In this document: positions 19,008 to 27,890 of the stretch, piece after piece
Numbering within the stretch: position 1 is the first letter of the stretch
Layout of the letters: every line of letters begins with the position of its first letter
Position numbers and translations under genes: made by a program
From: Actinomycetales bacterium
Lineage (GTDB): Bacteria > Actinomycetota > Actinomycetes > Actinomycetales > Dermatophilaceae
Assembly: GCA_016715285.1 (NCBI GenBank)
Contig: JADKAO010000009.1
Location: 1 to 64,000 of the forward strand
Direction: 5' to 3'
DNA: 64,000 nucleotides
Notes under the pieces: model-generated
Told to the model about the DNA's origin: nothing
The model's database searches: none
What the model saw: only the letters and a program-made list of their open reading frames with translations

Positions 19008-20732
19008 ATGTCCACTGCAGCCCGCCCCGTCGTCGGTCGCGACGAACCGCTCACCCATCGCCAGATCGTGACGATCCTCATCGGGCTCATGATGGGGATG
19101 TTCCTCGCGGCCCTCGACCAGACCATCGTCGCGTCCGCCATGCGTGTCATCGCCGACCACCTGCAGGGGCTCTCCGCGCAGGCGTGGGCGACAACGGCAT
19201 ACCTCATCACCTCGACCATCGTGACGCCGCTCTATGGCAAGTTGTCCGACATTTACGGGCGCAAGCCGTTCTTCATCTTCGCGATCTCGATCTTCACCAT
19301 CGGCTCGATGCTGTGCACCCTCGCGTGGTCGATCCCGTCGCTCGCGGTCTTCCGGGCGATCCAGGGGCTCGGTGCGGGCGGGTTGTTCTCCCTGGCTCTG
19401 GCGATCATCGGCGACATCGTGCCGCCGCGTGAGCGGGCCAAGTACCAGGGCTACTTCCTCGCCGTTTTTGGCACCTCAAGCGTGCTCGGGCCGGTCATCG
19501 GTGGGTTCTTCGCGGGTGCCGACAAGATCCTCGGCATCGACGGGTGGCGCTGGGTGTTCCTCGTCAACGTGCCGATCGCGATTGCTGCCCTCTTCGTCGT
19601 AACCCGCACGTTGCACCTGCACCACCAGCGCCTCGACCACCGGATCGACTGGTGGGGGGCTGTTGCGCTGACCGTCGCCGTCGTGCCGTTGCTCATCGTC
19701 GCCGAGCAGGGCCGCGAGTGGGGCTGGACCTCGACGACGTCGCTCGTGTGCTACGCCATCGGTATCGCGGGGTTCATTGCGGGCTGGTTCATCGAGAGGT
19801 CGATGGGCGACGAGGCGTTGATTCCGCTGCGGCTCTTCACCAACCGGACGGTCGCCTGGGCCTCGATTGGCTCGATCTTCATCGGTATGGGGATGTTCGG
19901 TGGGCTCGCGTCGCTGCCGCTGTATCTGCAGATCGTCAAGGGCGCGAGCGCCACCCAGGCTGGTCTGCAGCTGCTCCCGATGACCCTCGGCATCATGGCT
20001 GGGTCGATCTTCTCGGGGCAGATGATCTCGCGCACTGGCCGCTACCGCCGTTATCCGATCATCGGTGCGGCCCTGCTCGTGGTGTCGCTCTTTGCCTTCT
20101 CCTATGTCACCGCAGACACCGATCTCTGGAAGGTCATGATCATCATGGTGTTCTTCGGGGTGGGACTCGGCTTCAACTTCCAGCCGCTGACGTTGGCGAT
20201 CCAGAATGCCGTGAGCCCGCGTGACATTGGTGTGGCCACCTCGTCGGCAACCTTTACCCGCCAGATCGGTGGCACTCTCGGCACCGCGATCTTCTTGTCG
20301 CTGCTGTTCTCTGGCGCTCAGGAAAAGATCGCGTCGGCCTTCCAGTCGATTGCGCCGACGGCTGACTTCCAGGCTGCGTTGCGAGCTCCGGTCGGTAATG
20401 CGGCGGCGAACAACGCCTTCATCTCGCAGGTCCAGGCGGGGGCGGCGTCGGGTAACCCGGCGAGCGGGTTTGGCAACGCTCTCAACGACTCGTCCTTCCT
20501 CGGACTCATCGACCCGAGGCTGGCGCGTCCCTTCCTGGTGGGCTTCTCCGACGCGATGTCAACGGTCTTCTTGGTCGCGTCAATCCTGCTGATCTTCGCC
20601 TTTATCGCGTCGCTGTTCCTCCCGCACGTCGAGCTGCGGTCGGCTGCGGCCTTCCAGAAGGCCCGCTCCGAGCGAGGCGGGGATGGGTCAACGGGCGAGG
20701 ACACGGACGTGCCGCCAGCGATTGCCGACTAA
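19008..20732 (+). CDS. EmrB/QacA-type MFS multidrug exporter
   Basis: A 574-residue, 14-segment proton-driven exporter. The DHA2 signature is present: MGMFLAALDQTIVASAMRVI in the first segment, LYGKLSDIYGRKPFFIFAI (motif A), and AIQGLGAGGLFSLALAIIGD (motif B/C region). ATG 19008 follows AGGAG; an upstream frame beginning at 18924 is low-quality leader. It sits 118 bases after the MarR gene and is presumably derepressed with it. The hydrophilic loop near residues 440-480 (FQAALRAPVGNAAANNAF) is normal for the family. The substrate is unknown. Confidence 0.9.
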   Translation: MSTAARPVVGRDEPLTHRQIVTILIGLMMGMFLAALDQTIVASAMRVIADHLQGLSAQAWATTAYLITSTIVTPLYGKLSDIYGRKPFFIFAISIFTIGSMLCTLAWSIPSLAVFRAIQGLGAGGLFSLALAIIGDIVPPRERAKYQGYFLAVFGTSSVLGPVIGGFFAGADKILGIDGWRWVFLVNVPIAIAALFVVTRTLHLHHQRLDHRIDWWGAVALTVAVVPLLIVAEQGREWGWTSTTSLVCYAIGIAGFIAGWFIERSMGDEALIPLRLFTNRTVAWASIGSIFIGMGMFGGLASLPLYLQIVKGASATQAGLQLLPMTLGIMAGSIFSGQMISRTGRYRRYPIIGAALLVVSLFAFSYVTADTDLWKVMIIMVFFGVGLGFNFQPLTLAIQNAVSPRDIGVATSSATFTRQIGGTLGTAIFLSLLFSGAQEKIASAFQSIAPTADFQAALRAPVGNAAANNAFISQVQAGAASGNPASGFGNALNDSSFLGLIDPRLARPFLVGFSDAMSTVFLVASILLIFAFIASLFLPHVELRSAAAFQKARSERGGDGSTGEDTDVPPAIAD

Positions 20733-21856
20733 TTTACTCTCGCCACGAGGTCGACGCCTTCGGCGATCATCGCGCGCCACGTCCGCTCGGTGGCTTGACT
20801 GGGCGCGGCCCGCATCATGCTGTCCCGCATGCGGGTTGCCCAGGCACCGCGTACTTTGACGCCCAACCCCGCTCGCCGCGCAAGCAGCTGGACGGACCGC
20901 ACGCGCGGCTCACGAAGCGTGCGATGGCGGGCGAGCGCGCCATCAATGCCGTCGTCGAGCACGCGGGCGAGCGTGATCGCGTCTTCGATTGCCATGGCCG
21001 CTCCCTGCCCGACGTTCGGCGTCATCGCATGGGCGGCGTCGCCGAGCAGCAGGACCCGCTCCGCGCCCCACACCGGCCGGTCGAGTTCGAGCAGATCGTG
21101 GTGCAGCGGCGGCACGTCACCGATCGCGGCAATCGCCTCCCCTGCCAGACCCCGGTATGCCGTGAAGTGCGTCCGCAACTCGTCCCACGCAGGCGGTGGG
21201 GCACCTTGCGGCACGCACCGCAGGAGGTAGTAGTAGGCCGTGTCGGCAGTCATCGGGAAGACACCGACTCGCGTGCCGTCGCCCCACTGTTCGACGGCCC
21301 GGTGACCCACCGCGAGCGGCACGATTCCCCGCCAACAGGTCTCACCGGCATACCGCAAGGTCTGTGGACCGCAAGCGATCTCGCGGATGCGGGAGTGGAG
21401 GCCGTCGGCGCCGACGACGAGGTCGGCCTCCCACGTGAGATCACCCGAATGGACGGTGACACGATCCTTCACTGACGACGCGATGGCATCGACCGCGTGT
21501 CCGAGGTGCACCGACACGCTGTCGGGCAGGGCACGCAGGATGGATTCGTGCAGCGCGGGTCGGGTGATGCCGAAGCTGGGCCCAAACTCTCGCGCTAGTC
21601 GACCAAGGTTGACCGAGCCGAGCACGCGCCCACCCGCATCGGCGAGGTCGAGAGTGTCGAGCGGCACGCCCACACCGTCGAGGTCGATGCCGAGCGACGC
21701 GAGGGCGTGGACCGCGTTGGGTGCCATGAGCAGACCGGCGCCAATCGCCTCGAAGGCAGGTGCGCGTTCGATCAGTGTCACCGCGTGCCCGCGGCGACTC
21801 AGCGCTACCGCGGCAGTGAGCCCACCGATTCCGGCGCCTACGACAACGACCTGCAT
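20729..21856 (-). CDS. FAD-dependent monooxygenase (salicylate/PHBH type)
   Basis: A 375-residue flavoprotein hydroxylase. It shows the Rossmann GxGxxG (VVVGAGIGGLTAA, residues 4-16), the central DG motif (VGADGLHSRIRE, about 155) and the GD motif (LLLGDAAHAMTPNVGQGAAM, about 285). Such enzymes hydroxylate aromatic rings using NAD(P)H and oxygen; the substrate is not evident. It converges with the MFS exporter, the stop codons overlapping by four bases. The next gene upstream on the same strand is another MFS transporter 12 bases away, so the pair may handle one aromatic compound. Confidence 0.88.
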   Translation of the reverse strand: MQVVVVGAGIGGLTAAVALSRRGHAVTLIERAPAFEAIGAGLLMAPNAVHALASLGIDLDGVGVPLDTLDLADAGGRVLGSVNLGRLAREFGPSFGITRPALHESILRALPDSVSVHLGHAVDAIASSVKDRVTVHSGDLTWEADLVVGADGLHSRIREIACGPQTLRYAGETCWRGIVPLAVGHRAVEQWGDGTRVGVFPMTADTAYYYLLRCVPQGAPPPAWDELRTHFTAYRGLAGEAIAAIGDVPPLHHDLLELDRPVWGAERVLLLGDAAHAMTPNVGQGAAMAIEDAITLARVLDDGIDGALARHRTLREPRVRSVQLLARRAGLGVKVRGAWATRMRDSMMRAAPSQATERTWRAMIAEGVDLVARVN

Positions 21857-21868
21857 GGTTCGCGCCTC

Positions 21869-23113
21869 CTAGCTCGTGACCGGGTCCTGGACCCCATCAG
21901 CATCGACGAGACCCGCTGGATTGGCTGCTTCGGCGGCCTCCAGGCGACGGTAGTTGACGACCGCGAGCAGCACGGCGACGGCCCCGGCGGTGACGGGCAC
22001 GGCATACGCCTCATGGGCGCCCCAGTGCTCGATCGCCCACCCTCCGAGCGCCGCGCCCGTCGAGATGCCGATGAGGATGCCGGTGATCGCGACCGCCATG
22101 CCTTCAGTGACGAGCGCGGCTGGGACGAGCTTCTGGCTGAGCGACATTGCGGTGATGAGCATGGGGGCGGTCGCGGAACCGGCGACAAACATGACGACCG
22201 CGATAGCCCAGAGGTTGGTGACGATGAGCGCGGGAGCTTCGAGGACGAACATCCCGATCGCGGCCAGCAGGAAGCGCCTCGTCATCGTCGAGCGGAAGAC
22301 TCGGGCGCCAAAGGCGACGCCGGAGATCGTCGAACCCAGCGCAAAGAGCGCCAGGATCACGCTCGAAAAGCCTTCTTGCCCAGCCTCTTTAGCGACCGCG
22401 ACGGCCACCACTTCGTTGCCGCCAAAGATCATCCCGACCATCGCGAGGACAGCGGCGACGACGAGCATCCCGGGGCGGCGGACGGCATACCCGCCGGGTC
22501 TGTCTTCGTGCGCGATGACCGGCGGCTCGGTCGCGCGCGCGGAGACGAAGGCGACATTGCCGGCAAAGTAGATGAGGAACGCGACGAGCAACCCAGCCTC
22601 CGGGAACCACAGTGTCGCGAGCATGATGCCGAGCACCGGACCGATGACGAAGGACGCCTCGTCCATGACCTGCTCGAGCGACATCGCGGTGTGGAGACGG
22701 TCGGGTTCGTCGGCGAAAAGATAGGCCCAGCGGGCGCGGGAGAGGGGCCCCATCTCGGGCAGGATCGCCGAGAGCGCGTAGGTGACAAAGAGGGTCCACG
22801 AAGGGGCGCCGGCCCACGAGAGCGCGACCGTCGCAAGGCCGCACGCGGTCGACCAGGTGGCAAACGGGATGACGACGCGGCGCTGACCCCGCTTGTCGAC
22901 CAGGCGGCCGAGGATGGGCCCAGCGGCCGCGAGCACGAGGATCGCGACGGCGGAGATCGCGCCCGCGAGGCTGAACGAATCGCGCCGCGACGACACCATG
23001 ACGATGATCGAGACGCCAAACATCGCGCCCCCGATGCGCGCCAGCGCCGAACCACCCAGGAAGCGCAGTGCCCCCGGGATCTGCAGGAGTGGGCGATAGG
23101 CGGCGAGCACCAC
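21869..23113 (-). CDS. MFS transporter, 12 segments
   Basis: A 414-residue major-facilitator protein opening VLAAYRPLLQIPGALRFLGGSALARIGGAMFGVSIIVMVSSR, a pattern common in actinobacterial exporters of unknown substrate. The motif-A-like loop (GPILGRLVDKRGQRRVVI) is near residue 68-86. Twelve hydrophobic segments are visible. It precedes the FAD monooxygenase by 12 bases on the same strand, suggesting co-expression. The start codon region (23113-23128) overlaps a copy of the iterated octamer at 23120. Confidence 0.85.
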   Translation of the reverse strand: MVLAAYRPLLQIPGALRFLGGSALARIGGAMFGVSIIVMVSSRRDSFSLAGAISAVAILVLAAAGPILGRLVDKRGQRRVVIPFATWSTACGLATVALSWAGAPSWTLFVTYALSAILPEMGPLSRARWAYLFADEPDRLHTAMSLEQVMDEASFVIGPVLGIMLATLWFPEAGLLVAFLIYFAGNVAFVSARATEPPVIAHEDRPGGYAVRRPGMLVVAAVLAMVGMIFGGNEVVAVAVAKEAGQEGFSSVILALFALGSTISGVAFGARVFRSTMTRRFLLAAIGMFVLEAPALIVTNLWAIAVVMFVAGSATAPMLITAMSLSQKLVPAALVTEGMAVAITGILIGISTGAALGGWAIEHWGAHEAYAVPVTAGAVAVLLAVVNYRRLEAAEAANPAGLVDADGVQDPVTS

Positions 23114-23150
23114 GACAGGGTATGCCGTGAGTGCTCACCTCATCGTCGTG

Positions 23151-24740
23151 CTACCCCCAGACGAGGCCTCGCGTCGGGTCCGCGAGGATCGCGGCGACGT
23201 CGGCGAGGTACTTGGAGCCGAGTTCACCGTCGACCATGCGGTGGTCGAACGACAGCCCGAGAGTCGTGACGTGGCGGATCGCGAGGGTGTCCTCGCCGTC
23301 CGGTCCAGTGACCACCCACGGCTGCTTGCGGATCGCGCCGAACGCCATAATCGCGGCCTCACCGGGGTTGATGATCGGCGTGCCCGTATCGACGCCGAAC
23401 ACCCCGACGTTGGTGATCGTGATCGTGCCGCCCGACATGTCCGCGGGTTGGGTGCGGCCCTCGCGCGCGGTGGCAACAAGCGACGCCATCGCATCGGCGA
23501 GTTGGCGCATCGTCATGAGATCGGCATCTTTGATGTTGGGCACGATGAGCCCGCGCGGGGTGGCCGCGGCGATCCCCAGGTTGACGTAGCCCTTGATGAC
23601 GATCTCCTGCGCCGCCTCGTCCCAGGACGCATTGATCTCGGGGTGGCGCTTGGCCGCAACACACATGGCCTTGGCCAGCACGAGCAGCGGCGTCACCTTG
23701 ACGTCCTTGAACTCGCGGTCAGCCTTGAGCCGCTCCACCAGCTCGACGGTCGGCGTGACGTCGATCGTGATCCACTCGGTGACGTGCGGCGCAGTGAACG
23801 CGGACCCAACCATCGCCTGCGCGGTCATCTTGCGCACGCCCTTGATCGGGATGCGCGTCTCACCACGACTCGGGTATGCCGTGCCTGCGCCGCCCTGCGC
23901 GCCCGGCATACTGCCGCTCGCCGATGAGCCCCCGCCGCCTGCTGCCTGGGCGAGGTAGAGGTCGATGTCGGCCCGGGTGACGGTCTCGCCTGCCGGGGTG
24001 ATCTTGGCGATGTCGACGCCGCGGTCCTTGGCGTACTTGCGCACCGGAGGCTTGGCCAGGACGTGGGCGTGCTCGTTGCCGGCCTTGGTCGGCTGGGCCA
24101 ACTCGGCGATCGGGCGGTTGTCGCGCCGGATCTCGGGGGCGTGCGATGCGACGAGCAGGCTCATCCGAGAGGTCGGCAGGGTGTCGATGTGTTCGCCGGG
24201 AGGGGCGGCGATGTCGCGGACGATGGCGTCCTTGCGGCGAGGGCGGCGCTTGGCTTCGGTCTGTTTGATGCCATAGCCGACGAGCACGGCTGTGCGGCCG
24301 GTCGACGTAGTGCCACCGATGAGACCCTCACCGACGGCTTCTTCGCCAGCGTCGTCGCCCGCGGGTGCGCCCCCGTCGAAGACCAGGCCGCGGCCAGCAG
24401 CCGAGCGCGCGTGCCGGCGCCGGGCGACGGCTGCGGCGGGCGGCGCGGCGGCCGAGGCGGCGGGTGCGGCCGGAGCGGCAGGTGCCCCACCGGCATACGT
24501 CGGGTCGTCGATAGCGATGATCGGTGACCCGACCTCGACCGTCTGCCCCTCCGAAACCAGCAGCGCCGCGACGGTGCCCGCCCACGGAATCGGCAACTCC
24601 ACCAACGATTTTGCGGTTTCGATCTCGACAACGATGTCGTTGACCTTGACCGTGTCACCGACGGCGACCCGCCAGGTGACGATGTCGGCCTCGGTCAGAC
24701 CCTCGCCGGGGTCGGGCAGGTTGAACTCACGCAGTCCCAT
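23151..24740 (-). CDS. bkdC: Branched-chain 2-oxoacid dehydrogenase E2 (dihydrolipoyl acyltransferase)
   Basis: A 529-residue E2 subunit. It has one lipoyl domain at 1-80 with the lipoyl lysine in VEIETAKSLVELP (about residue 44), an Ala/Pro-rich hinge (about 85-125), a low-complexity linker, a peripheral-subunit-binding domain (KPPVRKYAKDRGVDIAKITP, about 225-250) and the catalytic domain ending SFDHRMVDGELGS with the HxxxDG active site. It transfers acyl groups from E1 to CoA. The gene is 12 bases downstream of E1 beta. No E3 gene is in the window, so E3 must be shared from elsewhere. Confidence 0.93.
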   Translation of the reverse strand: MGLREFNLPDPGEGLTEADIVTWRVAVGDTVKVNDIVVEIETAKSLVELPIPWAGTVAALLVSEGQTVEVGSPIIAIDDPTYAGGAPAAPAAPAASAAAPPAAAVARRRHARSAAGRGLVFDGGAPAGDDAGEEAVGEGLIGGTTSTGRTAVLVGYGIKQTEAKRRPRRKDAIVRDIAAPPGEHIDTLPTSRMSLLVASHAPEIRRDNRPIAELAQPTKAGNEHAHVLAKPPVRKYAKDRGVDIAKITPAGETVTRADIDLYLAQAAGGGGSSASGSMPGAQGGAGTAYPSRGETRIPIKGVRKMTAQAMVGSAFTAPHVTEWITIDVTPTVELVERLKADREFKDVKVTPLLVLAKAMCVAAKRHPEINASWDEAAQEIVIKGYVNLGIAAATPRGLIVPNIKDADLMTMRQLADAMASLVATAREGRTQPADMSGGTITITNVGVFGVDTGTPIINPGEAAIMAFGAIRKQPWVVTGPDGEDTLAIRHVTTLGLSFDHRMVDGELGSKYLADVAAILADPTRGLVWG

Positions 24741-24752
24741 GTCGGCTCTCTC

Positions 24753-25772
24753 TCAGTGCGCCATGAGGCGGTCGACGGCATCGAGCACTCGGTCGAGGTC
24801 AGGGAGGAAGTCCTCCTCGATCCGGCTCTGCGGATAGGGCACGTTGTAGCCACCGACCCGCAAGACGGGCGCCTCCAGCGAGTAGAAGCACTTCTCCTGG
24901 ATCTGCGCGGCGAGTTCGGCGCCGAGCCCGAGGAAGGTTGACGCCTCGTGCACGACGATGCAGCGACCCGTGCGGCGGACCGACTCGAGGATGACGTCCA
25001 TGTCCAGCGGCGAGAGCGAACGCAGGTCGATGACCTCGAGGCTCGTGCCCTCTTCCTCTGCCGCCTGGGCGGCCTGGAGGGTGGTGCGGACCATCGGGCC
25101 ATAGGCGAGCACCGTGACGTCGGTGCCGGGACGGACGGTCGCAGCCTCGAAGAGCCCGCGGCTCGGGGCGGGGCCAATCTCGCCCTTGTCCCAATAGCGG
25201 CGCTTGGGTTCGTAAAAGATGACCGGGTCACGGCATTCGATCGCCTGCTGGATCATCCAGTGCGCGTCATGCGGGTTGGAGCAGACAACCACCCGCAGAC
25301 CCGCGGTGTGCGCGAAATAGGCCTCGTTGGATTCGCTGTGGTGCTCGACCGCTCCGATGCCGCCGCCAAAGGGAATGCGGACCACGATCGGCAACTCGAC
25401 GTGGCCGAGCGAGCGTGCCCGCATCTTGGCGATGGTGCTCACGATGTGGTCAAACGCGGGATAGACGAAACCGTCGAACTGGATCTCGACCACGGGCCGG
25501 TAGCCGCGCAGCGCGAGCCCGACGGCGGTGCCCATGATGCCGGCCTCGGCGAGCGGGGTGTCAACGACCCGGTCCTCGCCGAAGTCCTTTTGCAGACCCT
25601 CGGTCACGCGGAAGACGCCACCGAGTTTGCCGATGTCCTCGCCCATGAGGATGACCTTGGGGTCGCGTTCCATCGATGCCCGCAGGCCTGTGGTGATGGC
25701 CTTAGCCATCGTCGAGTTGACGGGGTAGTTGGCTGTGCTAGCCGCTGTGGTCGCCGTGGTTGCGTCGCCCAT
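24753..25772 (-). CDS. bkdB: Branched-chain 2-oxoacid dehydrogenase E1 beta subunit
   Basis: A 339-residue transketolase-like beta subunit. It shows MGEDIGKLGGVFRVTEGLQKDFG, VVDTPLAEAGIMGTAVGLALRGYRPVVEIQF (thiamine-site residues) and IPFGGGIGAVEHHSESNEAYF. With E1 alpha it decarboxylates branched-chain 2-oxoacids using thiamine diphosphate. ATG 25772 is chosen: it sits one base after the E1 alpha stop with GAAGGGG upstream inside that gene; a start at 25790 would lengthen the overlap and lacks a ribosome site. Confidence 0.93.
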   Translation of the reverse strand: MGDATTATTAASTANYPVNSTMAKAITTGLRASMERDPKVILMGEDIGKLGGVFRVTEGLQKDFGEDRVVDTPLAEAGIMGTAVGLALRGYRPVVEIQFDGFVYPAFDHIVSTIAKMRARSLGHVELPIVVRIPFGGGIGAVEHHSESNEAYFAHTAGLRVVVCSNPHDAHWMIQQAIECRDPVIFYEPKRRYWDKGEIGPAPSRGLFEAATVRPGTDVTVLAYGPMVRTTLQAAQAAEEEGTSLEVIDLRSLSPLDMDVILESVRRTGRCIVVHEASTFLGLGAELAAQIQEKCFYSLEAPVLRVGGYNVPYPQSRIEEDFLPDLDRVLDAVDRLMAH

Positions 25773-25773
25773 G

Positions 25774-26907
25774 TCAGTGCGCCCCTTCAAAGCTCGACTG
25801 GTATGCCGTGAACTCCTCGCGCTCGGCGACCATCACCGGGTGGTCCTCGCCATAGACGTACTCGAACATGTCGGTGCCGGCCGGATCCGGTAGTGCGATA
25901 CAGCGCGCGCGAACGTCGGCGCCGAGGTCATCGGCCTCCTTGGCGATCGCGTCAAAGAACGCCCGGTCCGCCTTGCCCTCGTGGGCCAGCCACGCCTTGA
26001 GTCGCTCGATGGGGTCGCGGAGTTTCCAGCGCTCGACTTCGGCTGAGAGCCGGTACTTGGTCGGGTCGTCGGAGGTCGTGTGCGCGCCCATCCGATAGGT
26101 GAACGCTTCGATGAAACTCGGCCCCTCCCCCGACCGGGCGGCGTCGAGCGCAACCTTCGTGACGGCATACACCGCGAGGATGTCGTTGCCGTCAACCCGC
26201 AACCCCGGGAAGCCGAAGCCGCGCGCGCGGTGATAAAGCGGTGCGCGCGTTTGCTTTTCGTTGGGCTCGGAGATCGCGAACTGGTTATTCTGGCAGAAGA
26301 AGACAACTGGGCTGTTGTTGACCCCCGCGAAGACGAGCGCCTCGGATACGTCGCCCTGGGAGGTCGCGCCGTCACCGAAGTAGGCGATGACCGCGGTGTC
26401 GCGATCAGGGTCGCCGGTGCCAACCGCGCCGTCGCGCTGGACACCCATGGCGTAGCCGGTCGCGTGAAGCGTCTGGGCGCCAATGATGATCGTGTAAAGG
26501 TGGAAGTTCTTGTCGTTGGGGTCCCAGCCGCCGTGGTTGACGCCGCGGAACATGCCCATGAGGTTGACCGGGTCGACCCCGCGACACCACGCGACACCGT
26601 GCTCGCGGTAGGTCGGGAAGGCGTAATCCTGAGGGCGGAGCGCGCGACCGGAGCCGACTTGGGCGGCCTCCTGGCCGAGGAGGCTGGCCCAGAGGCCGAG
26701 CTCGCCTTGGCGCTGGAGGGCAGTCGCCTCGGCGTCGAACCGCCGGGTCAGGACGAGATCGCGATAGAACCCGCGCAGCTCGTCGTCGGTGAGGCTCGCA
26801 GCAATGTCGCGATATTGCTGCGGCGCGGACTCGACTAGCTCACCTTCAGGAGTGAGCAGTTGGATCATGTCGGGCCCACCATCGGCCCATGGTCGAGCGT
26901 CACTCAC
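25774..26907 (-). CDS. bkdA: Branched-chain 2-oxoacid dehydrogenase E1 alpha subunit
   Basis: A 377-residue thiamine diphosphate enzyme subunit. The diphosphate-binding motif is clear: AYFGDGATSQGDVSEALVFA followed by NNSPVVFFCQNNQFAIS (about residues 195-230). YRMGAHTTSDDPTKYR is the phosphorylation-loop region typical of branched-chain enzymes. GTG 26907 is preferred over ATG 26919 because GGAG lies six bases before it. First gene of bkdABC. An upstream in-frame extension to 27156 reads unlike protein and was dropped. Confidence 0.92.
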   Translation of the reverse strand: MSDARPWADGGPDMIQLLTPEGELVESAPQQYRDIAASLTDDELRGFYRDLVLTRRFDAEATALQRQGELGLWASLLGQEAAQVGSGRALRPQDYAFPTYREHGVAWCRGVDPVNLMGMFRGVNHGGWDPNDKNFHLYTIIIGAQTLHATGYAMGVQRDGAVGTGDPDRDTAVIAYFGDGATSQGDVSEALVFAGVNNSPVVFFCQNNQFAISEPNEKQTRAPLYHRARGFGFPGLRVDGNDILAVYAVTKVALDAARSGEGPSFIEAFTYRMGAHTTSDDPTKYRLSAEVERWKLRDPIERLKAWLAHEGKADRAFFDAIAKEADDLGADVRARCIALPDPAGTDMFEYVYGEDHPVMVAEREEFTAYQSSFEGAH

Positions 26908-27267
26908 GAGGCACTCCATTTCCGACAAGGCGAGGTATGCCGTGTCGCTGCTGGCCGTTGCGCCACTCCGGGATCGCCGGTTCTGCGCTGACGGCGTCGT
27001 TGCCGTTGTCAAATTCGTTGCCGTTGTCGATCTCGCGTGCGGTCGCGCGTCATGGGTCTCGCAAGTGGCAGGTGCGGTGTGATCCAGCTCATGCCATGTG
27101 GTCCTGCTCACAGATCGCGTTCGTCTCACCATAGCGATCGGCGCCCCAGATCTCACCTAGTGGACCTGCGTTCTCAAACCTGGTAATTGTGCGACGCGAT
27201 GCCGCGACCTGCCTTGAGCCTCGCTGGGCTTCGCTGAGGTTCGCTGCCCTCCGCTGACAATGTCGCC
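26908..27267. other. Intergenic region upstream of bkdA
   Basis: About 360 bases without a gene. It holds one octamer copy (GGTATGCCG at 26935), a short direct repeat CGTTGCCGTTGTC (near 27000 and 27020), and degenerate CGCTGGGCTTCGCTG-type repeats near 27220-27250. No convincing promoter was found. Confidence 0.5.
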
Positions 27268-27864
27268 TCAGTTCAGTGCGGGGAGCGTCAGCGGAGTGCC
27301 TCCTTCGCACGTTCCCACCTGACTCTGCGCGTCCTCAGGCGCCAACTGGTCCAAGGACTCACGCAGCCAAGCGATCTGGGCGCGGACGGCATACTCACCG
27401 GCCGAGAGCGTCATGAGCCAATACGGCCGGTCCGGCGAGGCTGGCTCGTCATCCGATGCCGCGCGGATCTCGGCGAACCGCCTTGCCGACGTCTCGGCTT
27501 CTGCCAGCGCCTCGGTGAGCAGTTGTCGGCAGCCCTCGACGCCGAGATGCCTGCCGAAGAAGAGCCTCAGCAGCAGGCCGTTGCGGGGAGGCGTGCGGCG
27601 GAATGGTTCGGCGAGGAGCTGGCGCAACTCTGCCGTCCCTGTTGGCGTGATCTCAAAGACCGCCCCTGACGTGAGGCCGGGCACTGTGCGGCGAATGAGA
27701 TCGTCCTTCTCCAACTCCGCGAGAGTCGGGTAGATCTGGCCGAAGCTCTCATGCCAGAAGTGACCCAGCGTGTCAGCGATCGCTGCGCGGACGGCATACC
27801 CCGTCATGGGCTCGACCGAGAGCGCTCCGAGGACAGCCAACCGGGTTTGTGAGGTGCGGGCCAT
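27268..27864 (-). CDS. PadR-family transcriptional regulator
   Basis: A 198-residue regulator with the PadR winged helix at the N-terminus (LAVLGALSVEPMTGYAVRAAI; FWHESFGQIYPTLAELEKDDLIRR; ITPTGTAELRQLL) and the Vir_act_alpha-type C-terminal helical domain. The mRNA appears leaderless: a consensus TATAAT (27875-27870, minus strand) ends five bases before the ATG at 27864. A palindrome overlapping that element fits autoregulation. Divergent neighbour is a small membrane protein, the likely target. Confidence 0.9.
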   Translation of the reverse strand: MARTSQTRLAVLGALSVEPMTGYAVRAAIADTLGHFWHESFGQIYPTLAELEKDDLIRRTVPGLTSGAVFEITPTGTAELRQLLAEPFRRTPPRNGLLLRLFFGRHLGVEGCRQLLTEALAEAETSARRFAEIRAASDDEPASPDRPYWLMTLSAGEYAVRAQIAWLRESLDQLAPEDAQSQVGTCEGGTPLTLPALN

Positions 27865-27869
27865 GGTTG

Positions 27870-27886
27870 ATTATATCTAATAGATA
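27870..27886. promoter_or_regulatory. PadR operator and leaderless promoter
   Basis: TATCTA-A-TAGATA (27874-27886) is a perfect 6-bp-arm palindrome. It overlaps TATAAT read on the minus strand (27875-27870), placed five bases before the padR start codon, and ends four bases before the divergent start at 27891. Binding would control both genes. Confidence 0.65.
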
Positions 27887-27890
27887 GCTT

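Noticed and set aside
21707..23269. 520-residue open frame on the plus strand
   Set aside because: Antisense to an MFS gene with clear membrane segments; rich in Asp/Arg/His/Gly with no recognisable fold.
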